This document shows, one piece after another, positions 8,853 to 18,899 of a stretch of 30,000 nt of DNA. The DNA is taken from NCBI GenBank assembly GCA_034096865.1, contig JAWQFJ010001132.1:1-30000 (forward strand), in the 5' to 3' direction. Source of the stretch: Theodoxus fluviatilis (taxonomy: Eukaryota > Mollusca > Gastropoda > Cycloneritida > Neritidae). Each line of letters begins with the position of its first letter. The stretch's first letter is position 1. A program made the position numbers and the translations under genes. The notes under the pieces are model-generated. The model was not told the DNA's origin. It did not search any database and saw only the letters and a list, made by a program, of their open reading frames with translations.

Positions 8853-10335
8853 TGTCCCTTCAGACCGAGGTCTATTCAGTGGGCAGCTCCTACAGACTTT
8901 GAACTAGGAGGCGAAGATGGACCAGTGGATCCCTGGAGAAATGAGTGCATCACTTTTCTGACGGGGGCGTCTGAAGAACTTGGGGTCCCTGGATGATCTG
9001 TGCAAGGCAATGTAGAAAGAGGTGGCAGGCGCCATGAGAGGTTTTATGGCAGCAGAGACAGGCTGGCTGACACCACGATAAGCATCAGTGTTCTCGGAGA
9101 TGTCTTCTTCTTTGAAAACATGCCCCTTTCCACCAAGTTGTATCTGTCACTTATGGGGGTGTCACGCATTCACTGCATTCTGAACATAGAGATGTCTCAG
9201 CCACGCTGAATGGCCATCACTGCTGTGCGAAGTCCGTATGCCAAAGTAATGTACTTGGCGGTGCAGGTTGAAGTAGTGGCTATGGTGCATATATTACTGT
9301 ATAAAAGTATGCCTCGACTTAACCCAGTGTTACTCATGCTGTTAAGATTATGGATTAAAGAGTACGTATTCAAGAACTGACTATTTGCCAACTCCCGTGG
9401 TACACACATAGCAGACAGACCTTGGCAGGACTGCTTCTTTTCCTTGAAACAATATATGCCTCGCCCTAATGGAGTGGCGCTTCAGTGATCCGACATTGGC
9501 ATTTGCCTCTGAACCAATCAAGATACCACCTATTATCATTGGGACTGGCTGTCCTAATGCTACTGGAGCAGACCACGAAAGCTCGAGGACCCACAGCACT
9601 CCAGTTGATGAGAGACGTATCGAAGGAATTAACGCTATGCAGTGGGATTTACCAAAAAATATTAATTCGGGGGTTGTGTCCAGTTAGTTGCCGTGCTGTG
9701 CACGGTATGTGGTAAGTGACGATGGATTACTGAGAAGAACTGCACATTGGCGGAACTTATGTCAAAGACAGGCACACAGCATAACTGGCCTTTTTAAACG
9801 ACGGACGGGCAATGGGGGTCATGATCCAAGTGTGGCCATCCCCCGAGGGTGTCAGGCAGGCGGGGCCGAAACGCTTTAAGATGAGGGCTCTTTCTTAGAA
9901 GAGTCAGCTGTCCCGTTTCTCTGGAGAGTTTTGTTTTCAGTTCCCTGGCCGTCCAACGGTTCTGCAGAAATGCAACCCACTCAGCCACGTTGCACGCCAC
10001 GTCTACCGGACATCAAAGTGGACAGATGATAGAGCTCCCATCGGGCAAGATCTTGACAATGACTCGTTGAAATAATTGTGTTTGCTTGGTTTTTAGAGCC
10101 TGCTTTGAGGATGGGAATACGGGTGACAGGGGCCTTGATTTAATGCTCTAAGAGCCTGCTAGGCCGTTCAGAAACCATTTTACATATCATGTACAGAAAC
10201 CTCCCCACATGTGCATGTTGTATAGGGAGTGGGTTCTGGGTGTGCGTGGTTATCTGCACGTCTTCCTGTCTGTCTGTAAGCAAGCTTTCATGCTTGAACT
10301 AAGCAGGACCAACTGTCTTGACATCCGGTCCGTAT
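8851..10335. other. Unassigned intergenic stretch with an element C fragment
   Basis: No supported gene; open frames near 9381-9715 overlap on both strands and lack domain features. The part 9177-9215 resembles element C arms. Confidence 0.4.
9177..9215. repeat. Fragment related to element C
   Basis: ATTCTGAACATAGAGAT matches the left arm of element C near 3626-3642. The adjoining GTCTCAGCCACGCTGAATG matches 5316-5334. The two blocks are joined here directly. Confidence 0.55.
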
Positions 10336-10339
10336 GCTT

Positions 10340-10506
10340 GTGGAGGTTTACGAGCGGTGTTTTGTTGAAAAGTTTGTAAAACGTTTTATACCATCGACGA
10401 GTTACTGGAAAACTTTCAAAATTTGGGGGTTTGCAAGCGGTGTTTTGTTAAAAAGTTTGTAAAAAGTTTCATAATATCGACGAGTTACTGGTAAACTTTC
10501 AAAACT
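10340..10506. repeat. Tandem duplication of about 84 bp
   Basis: Two adjacent copies share GCGGTGTTTTGTT, AAAGTTTGTAAAA, ATCGACGAGTTACTGG and AAACTTTCAAAA. They differ at roughly a dozen positions. They lie just beyond the second candidate poly(A) site. Confidence 0.85.
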
Positions 10507-10700
10507 ACTATTCATGCTTATCAACACTGCATGCAGCTCCTTTAGAGCAAACATTAAATACATGTTTGATGCCAAGCATTTCAAGCATTTTCGCCAATGC
10601 TTCCAACAGCTGCCGAACAATGATATTGATAACATGCCATGCAATAGGGGTTTTAAAAGGTGTCTTCATAACAAACACAACAATTGTAGGTAAACATAAC

Positions 10701-10706
10701 TTTATT
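10701..10706 (-). promoter_or_regulatory. Second candidate poly(A) signal
   Basis: This is AATAAA on the minus strand, about 1185 nt beyond the stop codon, in AT-rich sequence. It is an alternative to the hexamer at 11061-11066. Confidence 0.3.
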
Positions 10707-11060
10707 TCATTGTAAGGAAAAAATCGAATACAAACGTTGGTAAAATCAATGCAGCAAAAATTGAGATTCCATGAGATTGCATTGAAGGCAGTTTTCGTTC
10801 CTAGACAACATCCTGGCACTTTCAATGTATTGTGCATACATTCTCTTGAATACTTCGTCCAGAGTAGGATGGTGACGAGTGAAAGAACTCACATGTACAA
10901 CTGCATTTTGTGCGAGTACGTTTTACACCCGCATGGATTGAATCTGATGGATAAATACATAACTTAATGATGGGAAAAACGTTTTCAGCATGTTCACACA
11001 CAAAACCATCGCTGACTGCTTCACACAAGTTCTCTCACTCATAGCAGGCTCCCTCAAAAG

Positions 11061-11066
11061 TTTATT
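11061..11066 (-). promoter_or_regulatory. Candidate poly(A) signal
   Basis: This is AATAAA on the minus strand, about 825 nt beyond the stop codon, and the first exact hexamer I find downstream. A second exact hexamer is at 10706-10701. The 3' UTR would be about 0.85 or 1.2 kb. The position is plausible but not demonstrated. Confidence 0.4.
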
Positions 11067-11199
11067 CTGATCCACACTTGAAGTTGGTATCTTAAAAAAA
11101 ATGGTTTAAGTTGGAAAACAAGGTACTCATCGCAACTATTTTTGAAATATGTAAATGCATTTGCAGTGTAATAACTTATTAACAACTAACACCCTTAAG

Positions 11200-11337
11200 C
11201 CTGAAAACTTTTTTTTAATCGAAAAGACAGAACTATGAAACGTTATCAACAGCCCTTTCCAGGAGCCTTAAGCCTGTTTTTTTTTAAATCGAAAAGACAG
11301 AACTATGAAACGTTATCAACAGCCCTCTCCGGGAGTC
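11200..11337. repeat. Tandem duplication of about 73 bp in the presumed 3' UTR or downstream DNA
   Basis: AATCGAAAAGACAGAACTAT and GAAACGTTATCAACAGCCCT occur twice, each after a T-run and preceded by TTAAGCCTG. The copies are nearly identical, so the duplication is recent. Confidence 0.9.
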
Positions 11338-11891
11338 GTCTTTCAAAAGCAACACTTACAACATTGACACTATAAGGTGATTCCCTCCATATACCTAATG
11401 CCAACACAAGACATAACCTCAAATCATGCTGCACTCAGATGCTGTGTTTCAACACTGTACAATTCTCACCAGTCTTGGCATGAGATCAGACGTTCTCTAT
11501 TCACAGAACATACGCTTGACCTGCATTGAGGAACACATTAATGGACAAATCTCACAAGCCAAAACAGTACCATGATGTGCAGTACACATTTCTGACACAG
11601 GTTTGAGTAGTTACTCATCAAGCAGTGAAAAATCTGAACATAAGTAGACAAGATTTCCTTGACGATGGTTTAAACAAGAACACTCTCATACTCATTTCCA
11701 GTTCCCCACAATTCTCACACTTTCTGTAATCAAACTCAGTTTTTATCAAACAACAGTGTAATGACACCGTCTCATTTCAACAAACCAAGGATCACCCAAC
11801 ACACCTGTGTGTGCAGTCAGTACCCTGTTGGAGAACAATTCCTCTGTCACGTGTATCACAATATAGCTTGACAACGAGTATTTTGACCTCT

Positions 11892-12254
11892 TCAGGGGTC
11901 AAAGATCAGAGTACAGGGACCAACCCTGGACAGAACCACCTTCTCCACTCGGTCAAGCACGGCTTCAGGAGTGCGGCGCTTCTTGAATAGCACCGCCTCA
12001 CCCTCAACAGTCTCAAGGTCATGGGAGTGAAGGTCAAGAAGGCCGTGGTGGTGGTGGCGCTGGTAGTAAGTGATGCTGACCTCCATGACGACCCAGACAC
12101 GCTTGGTGACCTCGCCCTTCTGAGCGGAAGTGGACAGCTCTTCCTGGGGAAGGGTGATGGTCTCCACCACCACCTCGCCCAGCAGCTCGTTGGCAGGACT
12201 GTAGACTCCCAGCTTGGTGCCTGCAGCCACGGCCTCGATGGAAAGAGCAAAGCC
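11892..12254 (-). CDS. Coding exon 3 (residues 180-299 and stop)
   Basis: The acceptor TTCTCGCAG follows a pyrimidine-rich run, and the exon starts GFALSIEAVAAGTKLG. The product contains GEVVVETITLP, a four-histidine run preceded by YYQR, LHSHD, a basic FKKRR patch at 269-273 and a C-terminal helix-like EAVLDRVEKVVLSRV, ending TLIFDP before TGA at 11894-11892. A second open frame on the same strand is rich in Pro, Ser and Arg and is a shadow. Codon third positions are mostly G or C. Confidence 0.85.
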   Translation of the reverse strand, partial: GFALSIEAVAAGTKLGVYSPANELLGEVVVETITLPQEELSTSAQKGEVTKRVWVVMEVSITYYQRHHHHGLLDLHSHDLETVEGEAVLFKKRRTPEAVLDRVEKVVLSRVGPCTLIFDP

Positions 12255-15200
12255 CTGCGAGAAGAAATGTACAGCGAGCGTCAGTGTGGTTGCAACAACA
12301 CACCCAGATTTCAAGTGGGGGAGAGAGACAGACGGACAGACTGACAGAAGACAGACAGACAGACAGGAAGGGGCGGGAGGGAGAGGGGGAGGAGAAAGAA
12401 GAAGAAGAAGAAGAAGAAGAAGAAGAAGAAGAAGAAGAAGAAGAAGAAGAAGAAGAAGAAAGAGGAGAAGGAGGAAAAAGGGGAGGAGACGATGGAGGAG
12501 GAGGAGGAGATAAGATATTCAACGAGAAAGAGGAGAAAATGACGATAGAAGAAAAAAAAGAAAAAGGGGGGGGGGGGGGGGGGGGGAAGCGGCACGCGCA
12601 CATACACTCATACACACACACACACAGAGGGTCTACTATTCATCTACTTCAACGCACCTCAGGGTCGCTGTCAGACCAGAAGTAAGCCTGGTTGTCGTTG
12701 AGGGAGACGGGGTCAGGGAAGGTCAGGCGTTTGCCGTACCCCATGCCGACGCTGAGAAGGGTACGGGCCTCGTCCCAGACGCTCTGTCCATCTCTGCCCA
12801 GGTAGCGCACTCGGTACCGGAATCCAGGGGCAATGCGCCTGTCTACGTGGACACCTGCAACACAGTCAGCAGACACTCAGCATCGCGAACAACGACGGAT
12901 TCGGGAAGCTTGGGAAACAACGGACCAATGGTTTGATGTGGCCATGACGTCGGCGACGATGACGAGATGGATGATGGAAGGAAGGAGAGAGAAAGCGAGG
13001 AAGAAGAAAGGCGCTTAGGTGAGAGAGGACGACAGATGGGTCGAAAGCTTTCAGGAACGCTTAGCAGACGAGTCAAATCAGGGTGACGTCAGTTTGAACG
13101 GTAATGTCGAATTGTCGGGTAATTGCTCGTCTTGTGTCGTTTACGATTTTTGTCCATGGACACTAAATACGCAGCCAGCCAGTTCGCTTGTTGAAATTAA
13201 TGTCAACTAACTGCTTTCAATAATTGACATTCTACAGCTGTCATCAATTCTTCCCAACATAAACTCATGACTATCACCTTTTGTACACTTTAAATGGAAG
13301 GCCATGCTAATAGCAACAGTTACTGTAAATGTAATTGCGTTTTTCACTATACGTTCCTTTAAGAAGCTGGTGATAACATCTGACTCCGATTCTTTCCATT
13401 TCACCAACCACTGTGATAAAGGAGGTGCAAGAAGCATTTGGTACAGGGCAATTGCAGTGCCATTTTTATTCATTTTCTGCACATGAAAATGCGACAAAAT
13501 CAGAATGACTCTTCTAGTGCTCTATTGCCACTAGTATCTGGAACTATACTTGGCATACACAAATCTTTATCGAAAATAAGCTACCTCTATCTATCTTGTA
13601 TGGAGTGATGGAAAATTACAGGCATCAGTGCTGTGAGAAAATTCTAACTCAATCCTGCAGGCACATACATTATTTCATTCGTCCTTACTAATCTCGTTCT
13701 CTAACACTAAGAAAGTGTCCACTGTATTCAAGTTGGGAATCGGATTTTGATGGCTTTGAAATAGATACTATGACATATAACACTAAACAACCAGTGGCGT
13801 GACTATTCTTCCAACTGCTGGATGCTGATTTGCGGTAACTGTTTTGTTTCCATTCCCTTTTTTCCAGTATGCATTGGCAGCAAATCCAAATAAATAAATA
13901 TTGGGGCATTCCATAACACCTCCCCCCACCCCCACTAGAAATACATGGATACAAGTTCCTCGCAACGTGAACACGAAAGTGAACCATTCTCACGATGTAC
14001 AATAAGACAAATTCGTTATCTTTCACTCCAATTACTTCAGTCACACTCAAAAACAACTTGACAACACCTTTTATTCAAATATGTGCGATATATTCATTGC
14101 AGTAGGCCTAAATGAGTAAAAGTCAGACTGTTTACAAACACCATGCTTGACAGTTCAGATTCCTTCTCCATGACGCGCGCACGGGGGTGGGGTGGGGGGT
14201 GGGGGAGCGCCGCACTGTGGGAGTCACACGATGCCAGCAGACGCAGACGGCTTCCACACCAGCCTGATCCAAAAATGGCCGCTTCCCTGCAGACAGACAG
14301 ACACGCCTCGCCAAAGATGCGCGCCGCGTTGACCTCGGGTTCACACAGGCAACGTTCCCCTAGACGAAACGCTTATAATAGCTTTTTGGCAAACGGCCAA
14401 GACTGCAGAGCTAAACAAGATCTCTGAATCATCCAGGCCTACGACTGGCGGCACGAGCGACTGATAAGCTGACAGCTGTCTACGACAGCAATGCGGTCTC
14501 CCCTATGCTAAGAATGGGCTGGGCCAACAAGGTCGTGCGTATCATAAAACCGCCCTTGGTTGGGTTCGAGGTCAACGGAAACTTCCACTGCTCTGGGGAA
14601 ATCACGGATCTATAATTATAGATCCGTGGGGGAAATCATGGCAGCCGGCAGCCATGCCGAGTAGGGGCGTGAGAAGAGGGGGTGGACATGACCGCATTCC
14701 TCGTTTTCTATCGCTTGGTAGTGTGCCAATAACGGTTCCTCTCTACCCGAAAATTGAACCTGTCACTCCATCTTTGGTTCCAACTTAAGACTTGGCTCCA
14801 CCAGAGATAGCATATTTTCTCTGGCTCCACAGCAGGCAAAATATAAACAAGGAGCTTGATTCTATGCTAAGCGCATTTCTAGTTTCATATTCCATGTCCG
14901 AATAATCAGTTCGCTGCATTTAAATGTTAGGAGTTGCATATTGGCTGAAATAAACGTCCAACTCTATGTACATTGTTAGCGACGAATGCATGAACAATAA
15001 TACACAAAGATGAATGATTGGAGAGGGCCGAAGATGTGAATTTCTACAGGAGAACGGAAGAATGCAGACGACAGAGTACAGTTTCTACATTACACAAAAG
15101 AATAGGTAATGTGATGCTGTCAGCACCAACATACCTTCACCTTTCATGTTGGGAGCAGAGGGTTGTCTGCTAACTAAACCAACTCATAGTCAAAATCTGA

Positions 15201-16632
15201 AAGTGAAATGGTAACAGGCACACATGGCAAAACAAGCATCATGTCATCGTGAAGAATAATAAACAAATATTAAACGAAAACATCGTGGAAATCGGTTAGA
15301 CAATGCAAATATAACACTGGTGATTGTTAATATCAGAGAGCAGCAAAGTAAATCATACAATGGTACTTTGAACAAAGATTAGATAATTATTTCCCCGCTA
15401 TCTCTGGTGACTATTTCTATCATAGTAATACCTGTATTAATTATTTATAGTATGGATTCCCGCCTTACTATCAGCAAACAATATCTCGAGAAGCAGCTTC
15501 TCATATAAAGTTCTCTCAAGCTTTATTTTGGTCTTTGCCAGGTTTCCATTCCAGGAAAATTTTCTACCAATGAAAAGGCATTATATATAATACAAAGAAT
15601 GGCTTCCTTTGTACAGAGGCAATTTCGTCTGCCTGATGCAGCCTACAATCAGGGTGTGCCTGGATGCACTGCAGTTAAGTGCAATGTGACCGTACTGCAA
15701 CATTACTACGAAGGTTACAGCTCCGATGCCGTCCGACATTCATTGGTTTTTCATATGTATCGCATTTTGAAGCCTTATATATTCTTTAAGTGGGTTGTTT
15801 ACTTGTCACTTTTCCTGGGCTGACAATCGTTTTAACAGCATCTACAATTCTCTCCGACAATGTGATCAGCATCAACGTTCATGTCAGCGTTGAGAGAACA
15901 TTATATGTGAAAGTAGCACGACAGCAAATGACCCTCGACTGCATCATTCTACTTCAAACTCCTGCAATAATGTCAACATCATCGTTATTCATAATTAATA
16001 TCATCTCTACCTCTCCATCACGAACATTAGAGTGGTCAATACATGTAGATCCATCTGAACGGTCTCACTTTTCCTATCAATCAATCATCATAGGTTCTAT
16101 TTATCCTGATCATGGGAGATAAAAAGTTGTTTCGATTTTCCATCCCAATCCCCTTACCCCTCCCATCCTTCCCTGCAATCCTGACATCACTACAGAATTT
16201 AGCATCAGTGCCTAACAATCTGCCCCCTCACCAATTTCTGACCCACCCAGCCATCAAGTAACCCACGTGAAAACAATAAAGGAGGCACCTACCAATGACG
16301 GGCAGTTCGTGGCTTTGCAGTCCCTTGACTACATACTGAGCTGGGATTTCCCCCTGGTCAGCGGCATCGATGACCACCACGGATTCTTCCTCCGCCTGCT
16401 CGCAGACCTCTTCCGGCACCTCGGCGATTTCAGACTCGCGCTTCCACTCCGTCAAGAGATCGTGAAGCGAGCGGGTTGTGCGGTCAGACTGCACTGCGGA
16501 TCGTTTGACGAGGCTCCTGGCATCGATGCCGGACACGGTGGCATAGGGAGAGAGTCGTCGCAGAAGACTCTCGTACTCGAAGTTCTCGTTGCCGTCGTAG
16601 TAATCGTAGACATCGACAGCCTGGAACTCCAT
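11892..16632 (-). CDS. Three-exon gene for an unrecognised 299-residue protein
   Basis: The joined coding segments are 16632..16293, 12854..12658 and 12254..11892 on the minus strand (340 + 197 + 363 = 900 nt including TGA). Both introns are GT-AG and both phases fit: phase 1 splits Gly114, phase 0 falls between residues 179 and 180. The start ATG at 16632-16630 has a strong context (A at -3, G at +4). The frame is open upstream to another ATG at 16773, but that stretch reads like 5' UTR. Residues 1-30 are rich in Tyr, Asp and Glu. Residues 63-93 are acidic and look disordered. Residues 114-179 hold alternating hydrophobic and charged segments typical of beta strands. Residues 180-299 include RHHHH at 245-249 and end in IFDP. 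I see no signal peptide, membrane segment or catalytic motif. Third codon positions are strongly GC-rich, unlike the flanks, which supports real coding and perhaps high expression. I do not recognise the family, and its function is unknown. Confidence 0.85.
12255..12657 (-). other. Intron 2, 403 bp, largely microsatellite
   Basis: The intron is bounded by GTGCGT and TCGCAG. Most of it is simple sequence: GACA-type repeats at about 12325-12365, a GAA array at about 12397-12460, GGA-rich DNA, a run of about 18 G near 12567-12586, and CA repeats near 12611-12626. On the transcribed strand this gives a long pyrimidine-rich (TTC)n tract upstream of the exon 3 acceptor, which might affect splicing or transcription. 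Confidence 0.75.
12658..12854 (-). CDS. Coding exon 2 (residues 114-179)
   Basis: The acceptor is TTGCAG immediately before 12854 and the donor is GTGCGT after 12658. The exon encodes GVHVDRRIAPGFRYRVRYLG and onward to a YFWSDSDPE end. The product is rich in aromatic and Arg residues, and the pattern FRYRVRYLG suggests beta strands. It is 197 nt long, which restores frame exactly with the single base carried over from exon 1. Confidence 0.85.
12855..16292 (-). other. Intron 1, 3438 bp
   Basis: The boundaries are GTAGGT at the donor and TTGCAG at the acceptor. I see no additional exon with good signals inside. It holds mostly unique AT-rich DNA, a GC-richer block at about 14150-14660 with a G-run, and a perfect 26-bp palindrome at 14603-14628. 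Open frames inside (for example near 15600-16120) lack coding character. Confidence 0.75.
14603..14628. repeat. Perfect 26-bp palindrome flanked by a direct repeat
   Basis: CACGGATCTATAA and its exact complement meet without spacer in intron 1. GGGGAAATCA occurs directly on both sides (about 14596-14605 and 14630-14639). Confidence 0.85.
16293..16632 (-). CDS. Coding exon 1 (residues 1-114, first base of Gly114)
   Basis: The exon opens with MEFQAVDVYDYYDG and ends just before the donor GTAGGT (minus strand, GT at 16292-16291). The product is acidic, with an EEVCEQAEEES stretch near residues 74-84 followed by VVVIDAAD, then the segment PAQYVVKGLQSHELPVI leading into the next exon. There is no in-frame stop in the 5' part, so an N-terminal extension of 47 residues from an ATG at 16773 cannot be excluded from sequence alone. 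The better start context and the UTR-like upstream composition favour the ATG at 16632. Confidence 0.85.
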
Positions 16633-16849
16633 GGTTACTTTTAGTTTCAGAGAGGTTGAGTCGAAGATGAGTGATGAAACTGGAAGGCAGATAATATTCG
16701 AACGCTGCCGCGATAGAGCGATTTCTCTGCACAGAAGTAGACAACTGCGTCGATTACAGTAATAACTGTGCACAAGCGATTATATTATTTCGATAAACGT
16801 GCTTCAAGAGCGCAGCGACAACAAATCGAACTCGAATTCGTACGCAACC

Positions 16850-17060
16850 ACTTTGGTTTGAGCTGTTTGTATGTGTACGCCGCGCTTTATTTGTCATGCG
16901 GCGGCTCTGAGCTCAGCCAATCAGATTCGCTTGCCAGCCGCGGGGGGAATGCTCTAGAAGGCTGGCTGCCTGCGTGCACGTGAACAGAGCATGCTTCAAT
17001 TCAATGGCAGAGACTTTGAACCCGCGGTGGAAAATTACCGCGGCTGAAAACCTCTGGACA
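16850..17060 (-). promoter_or_regulatory. Probable promoter region of the minus-strand gene
   Basis: The region is CpG-rich and lies 220-430 bp upstream of the start codon. It contains an inverted CCAAT box (CCAAT at 16917-16921 on the plus strand, in the consensus-like context AGCCAATCAG), an AT-rich TATA-like CAAATAAAG on the minus strand at 16893-16885, a heat-shock-like motif at 16947-16964, and CACGTG at 16978-16983. The transcription start is not determined. From the TATA-like site I infer about 16855. CCAAT boxes near heat-shock elements are common in inducible animal promoters. Confidence 0.5.
16947..16964. promoter_or_regulatory. Heat-shock-element-like motif
   Basis: The plus strand reads GAAtgCTCtaGAAggCTG: GAA units in the correct 10-bp spacing, alternating with imperfect TTC units (CTC, CTG). 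The canonical element is nGAAnnTTCnnGAAn. On the gene strand the core is TTCTAGAGCATTC. It sits in the loop of a 7-bp inverted repeat (GCCAGCC at 16933-16939 with GGCTGGC at 16960-16966), about 315 bp upstream of the ATG. Whether heat shock factor binds it is unproven. Confidence 0.4.
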
Positions 17061-17700
17061 TCGCGCGGGAAAACGTCGAGCCGTGTTCGCAATGGCCTGA
17101 ACACGTTCATGCCTCACCCCGAGAAAATATATTCACCCCTCAAATCCTTGCCTAAAGACCAGAAAATAACACTGTTATGGTCTCTAGCTTTCTGGAAATT
17201 TTCATAACGAGATCCTGTAGCCCTTTCACTTTACCGTAGATTTCCGTGATAATCGCCCAAACCTAATGGAACGAATGAAAACCCAGCCACGTGCATCCAG
17301 ATGCCATCTGAATCAAAGCGGAGAAAATTTGTGTTTTTTGACTCACATGCGAAGCAAAAGTGAGTCTATGTACTCATTTTTCTTTCTTCCAGTTAACTTG
17401 TTCTATGTATTACCAAAAACGACATGTACAGTTATATTGAGAGCCACATTTATAAGTTTCGCGGCTAGCCTAATTATAGGATTGTTAGCAGCTAGAAAAC
17501 CAGTTGTACCACAACTGTCTAAATAGTAAATCAATGTGACGTTGCCACACATTTTTAATTTTATTTTTGCAGTTCGCAAAGCATTTGGGTGATCGATCAT
17601 GATAACAGTGACCTATTGCAGGTGGTGGCAAATGTTATGCATCTGATGAACGAAATAACTTTTTCATTGTCGTTAAATAAAAGTTGTCGTTGCTACCCTA
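17061..17700. other. Upstream flank of the minus-strand gene
   Basis: Mostly unique AT-rich DNA with no supported gene. It carries an inverted repeat at 17340-17366. An open frame at 17266-17526 has a hydrophobic C-terminal half but no other support. Confidence 0.4.
17340..17366. repeat. Inverted repeat GACTCAC / GTGAGTC
   Basis: GACTCAC at 17340-17346 pairs with GTGAGTC at 17360-17366. The intervening sequence contains TGCGAAGCA, itself a mini-hairpin with a GAA loop. It may be the end of a dispersed repeat common in molluscs; that is an inference. Confidence 0.6.
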
Positions 17701-17710
17701 GTACGTGCTG

Positions 17711-18845
17711 CTTCTGCTGCTGCTGCTATTCTTTATTATATACTGTTGCTGGTGTTATTGGTGGTGGTGGTGGTGTTGATAATTTGTTGCTGCTGCTGCT
17801 ATTCTTTATTATATACTGTTGCTGGTGTTATTGGTGGTGGTGGTGGTGTTGATAATTTGTTGCTGCTGCTGCTATTCTTTATTATATACTGTTGCTGGTG
17901 TTATTGGTGGTGGTGGTGGTGTTGATAAAATGTTGCTGCTGCTGCTATTCTTTATTATATACTGTTGCTGGTGTTATTGGTGGTGGTGGTGGTGTTGATA
18001 AAATATTGCTGCTGCTGCTATTCTTTATTATATACTGTTGCTGGTGTTATTGGTGGTGGTGGTGGTGTTGATAATTTGTTGCTGCTGCTGCTATTCTTTA
18101 TTATATACTGTTGCTGGTGTTTTTGGTGGTGGTGGTAGTGTTGATAAAATGTTGCTGCTGCTGCTATTCTTTATTATATACTGTTGCTGGTGTTTTTGGT
18201 GGTGGTGGTAGTGTTGATAAAATATTGCTGCTGCTGCTATTCTTTATTATATACTGTTGCTGGTGTTATTGCTGGTGGTGGTGGTGTTGATAAAATGTTG
18301 CTGCTGCTGCTATTCTTTATTATATACTGTTGCTGGTGTTTTTGGTGGTGGTGGTGGTGGTGGTGTTGATAAAATGTTGCTGCTGCTGCTATTCTTTATT
18401 ATATACTGTTGCTGGTGTTATTGGTGGTGGTGGTGGTGGTGTTGATAAAATGTTGCTGCTGCTGCTATTCTTTATTATATACTGTTGCTGGTGTTATTGG
18501 TGGTGGTGGTGGTGTTGATAAAATGTTGCTGCTGCTGCTATTCTTTATTATATACTGTTGCTGGTGTTATTGGTGGTGGTGGTGGTGTTGATAAAATGTT
18601 GCTGCTGCTGCTATTCTTTATTATATTCTGTTGCTGGTGTTTTTGTTGTTGGTGGTAGTGTTGATAATTTGTTGTTGCTGCTGCTGCTGCTATTCTTTAT
18701 AGCTGTTGCTGGTGTTTTTGGTGGTGGTGGTAGTGTTGAAAATTTGTTGTTGCTGCTGCTGCTGCTATTCTTTGTAGCTGTTGCTGGTGTTTTTGGTGGT
18801 GGTGGTAGGGTTGATAATTTGTTGTTGCTGCTGCTGCTGCTGCAT
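17711..18845. repeat. 73-bp compound minisatellite, about 16 copies
   Basis: Each unit has (GCT)3-4 GCTATTC, TTTATTATATACTGTTGCTGG, TGTTATTGG or TGTTTTTGG, (TGG)4-7 and TTGATAAAAT or TTGATAATTT. The first 13 copies are about 73 bp and vary mainly in GGT number. The last copies lack TTATATA and have GTTGTTGCTGCTGCTGCTGC. Because 73 is not a multiple of three, the open frames across it are fragments. Confidence 0.95.
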
Positions 18846-18899
18846 GCTGCTCGAGATCCAGCCTGCCGCTATTTTTGTATGCAATGCATGGTGCCTGAT

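Noticed and set aside
12021..12344. Plus-strand frame opposite exon 3
   Set aside because: It is the antisense shadow of exon 3, whose splice phases and codon bias support the minus strand.
16267..16644. Plus-strand frame of 125 codons opposite exon 1
   Set aside because: It is the antisense shadow of exon 1 with no independent support.
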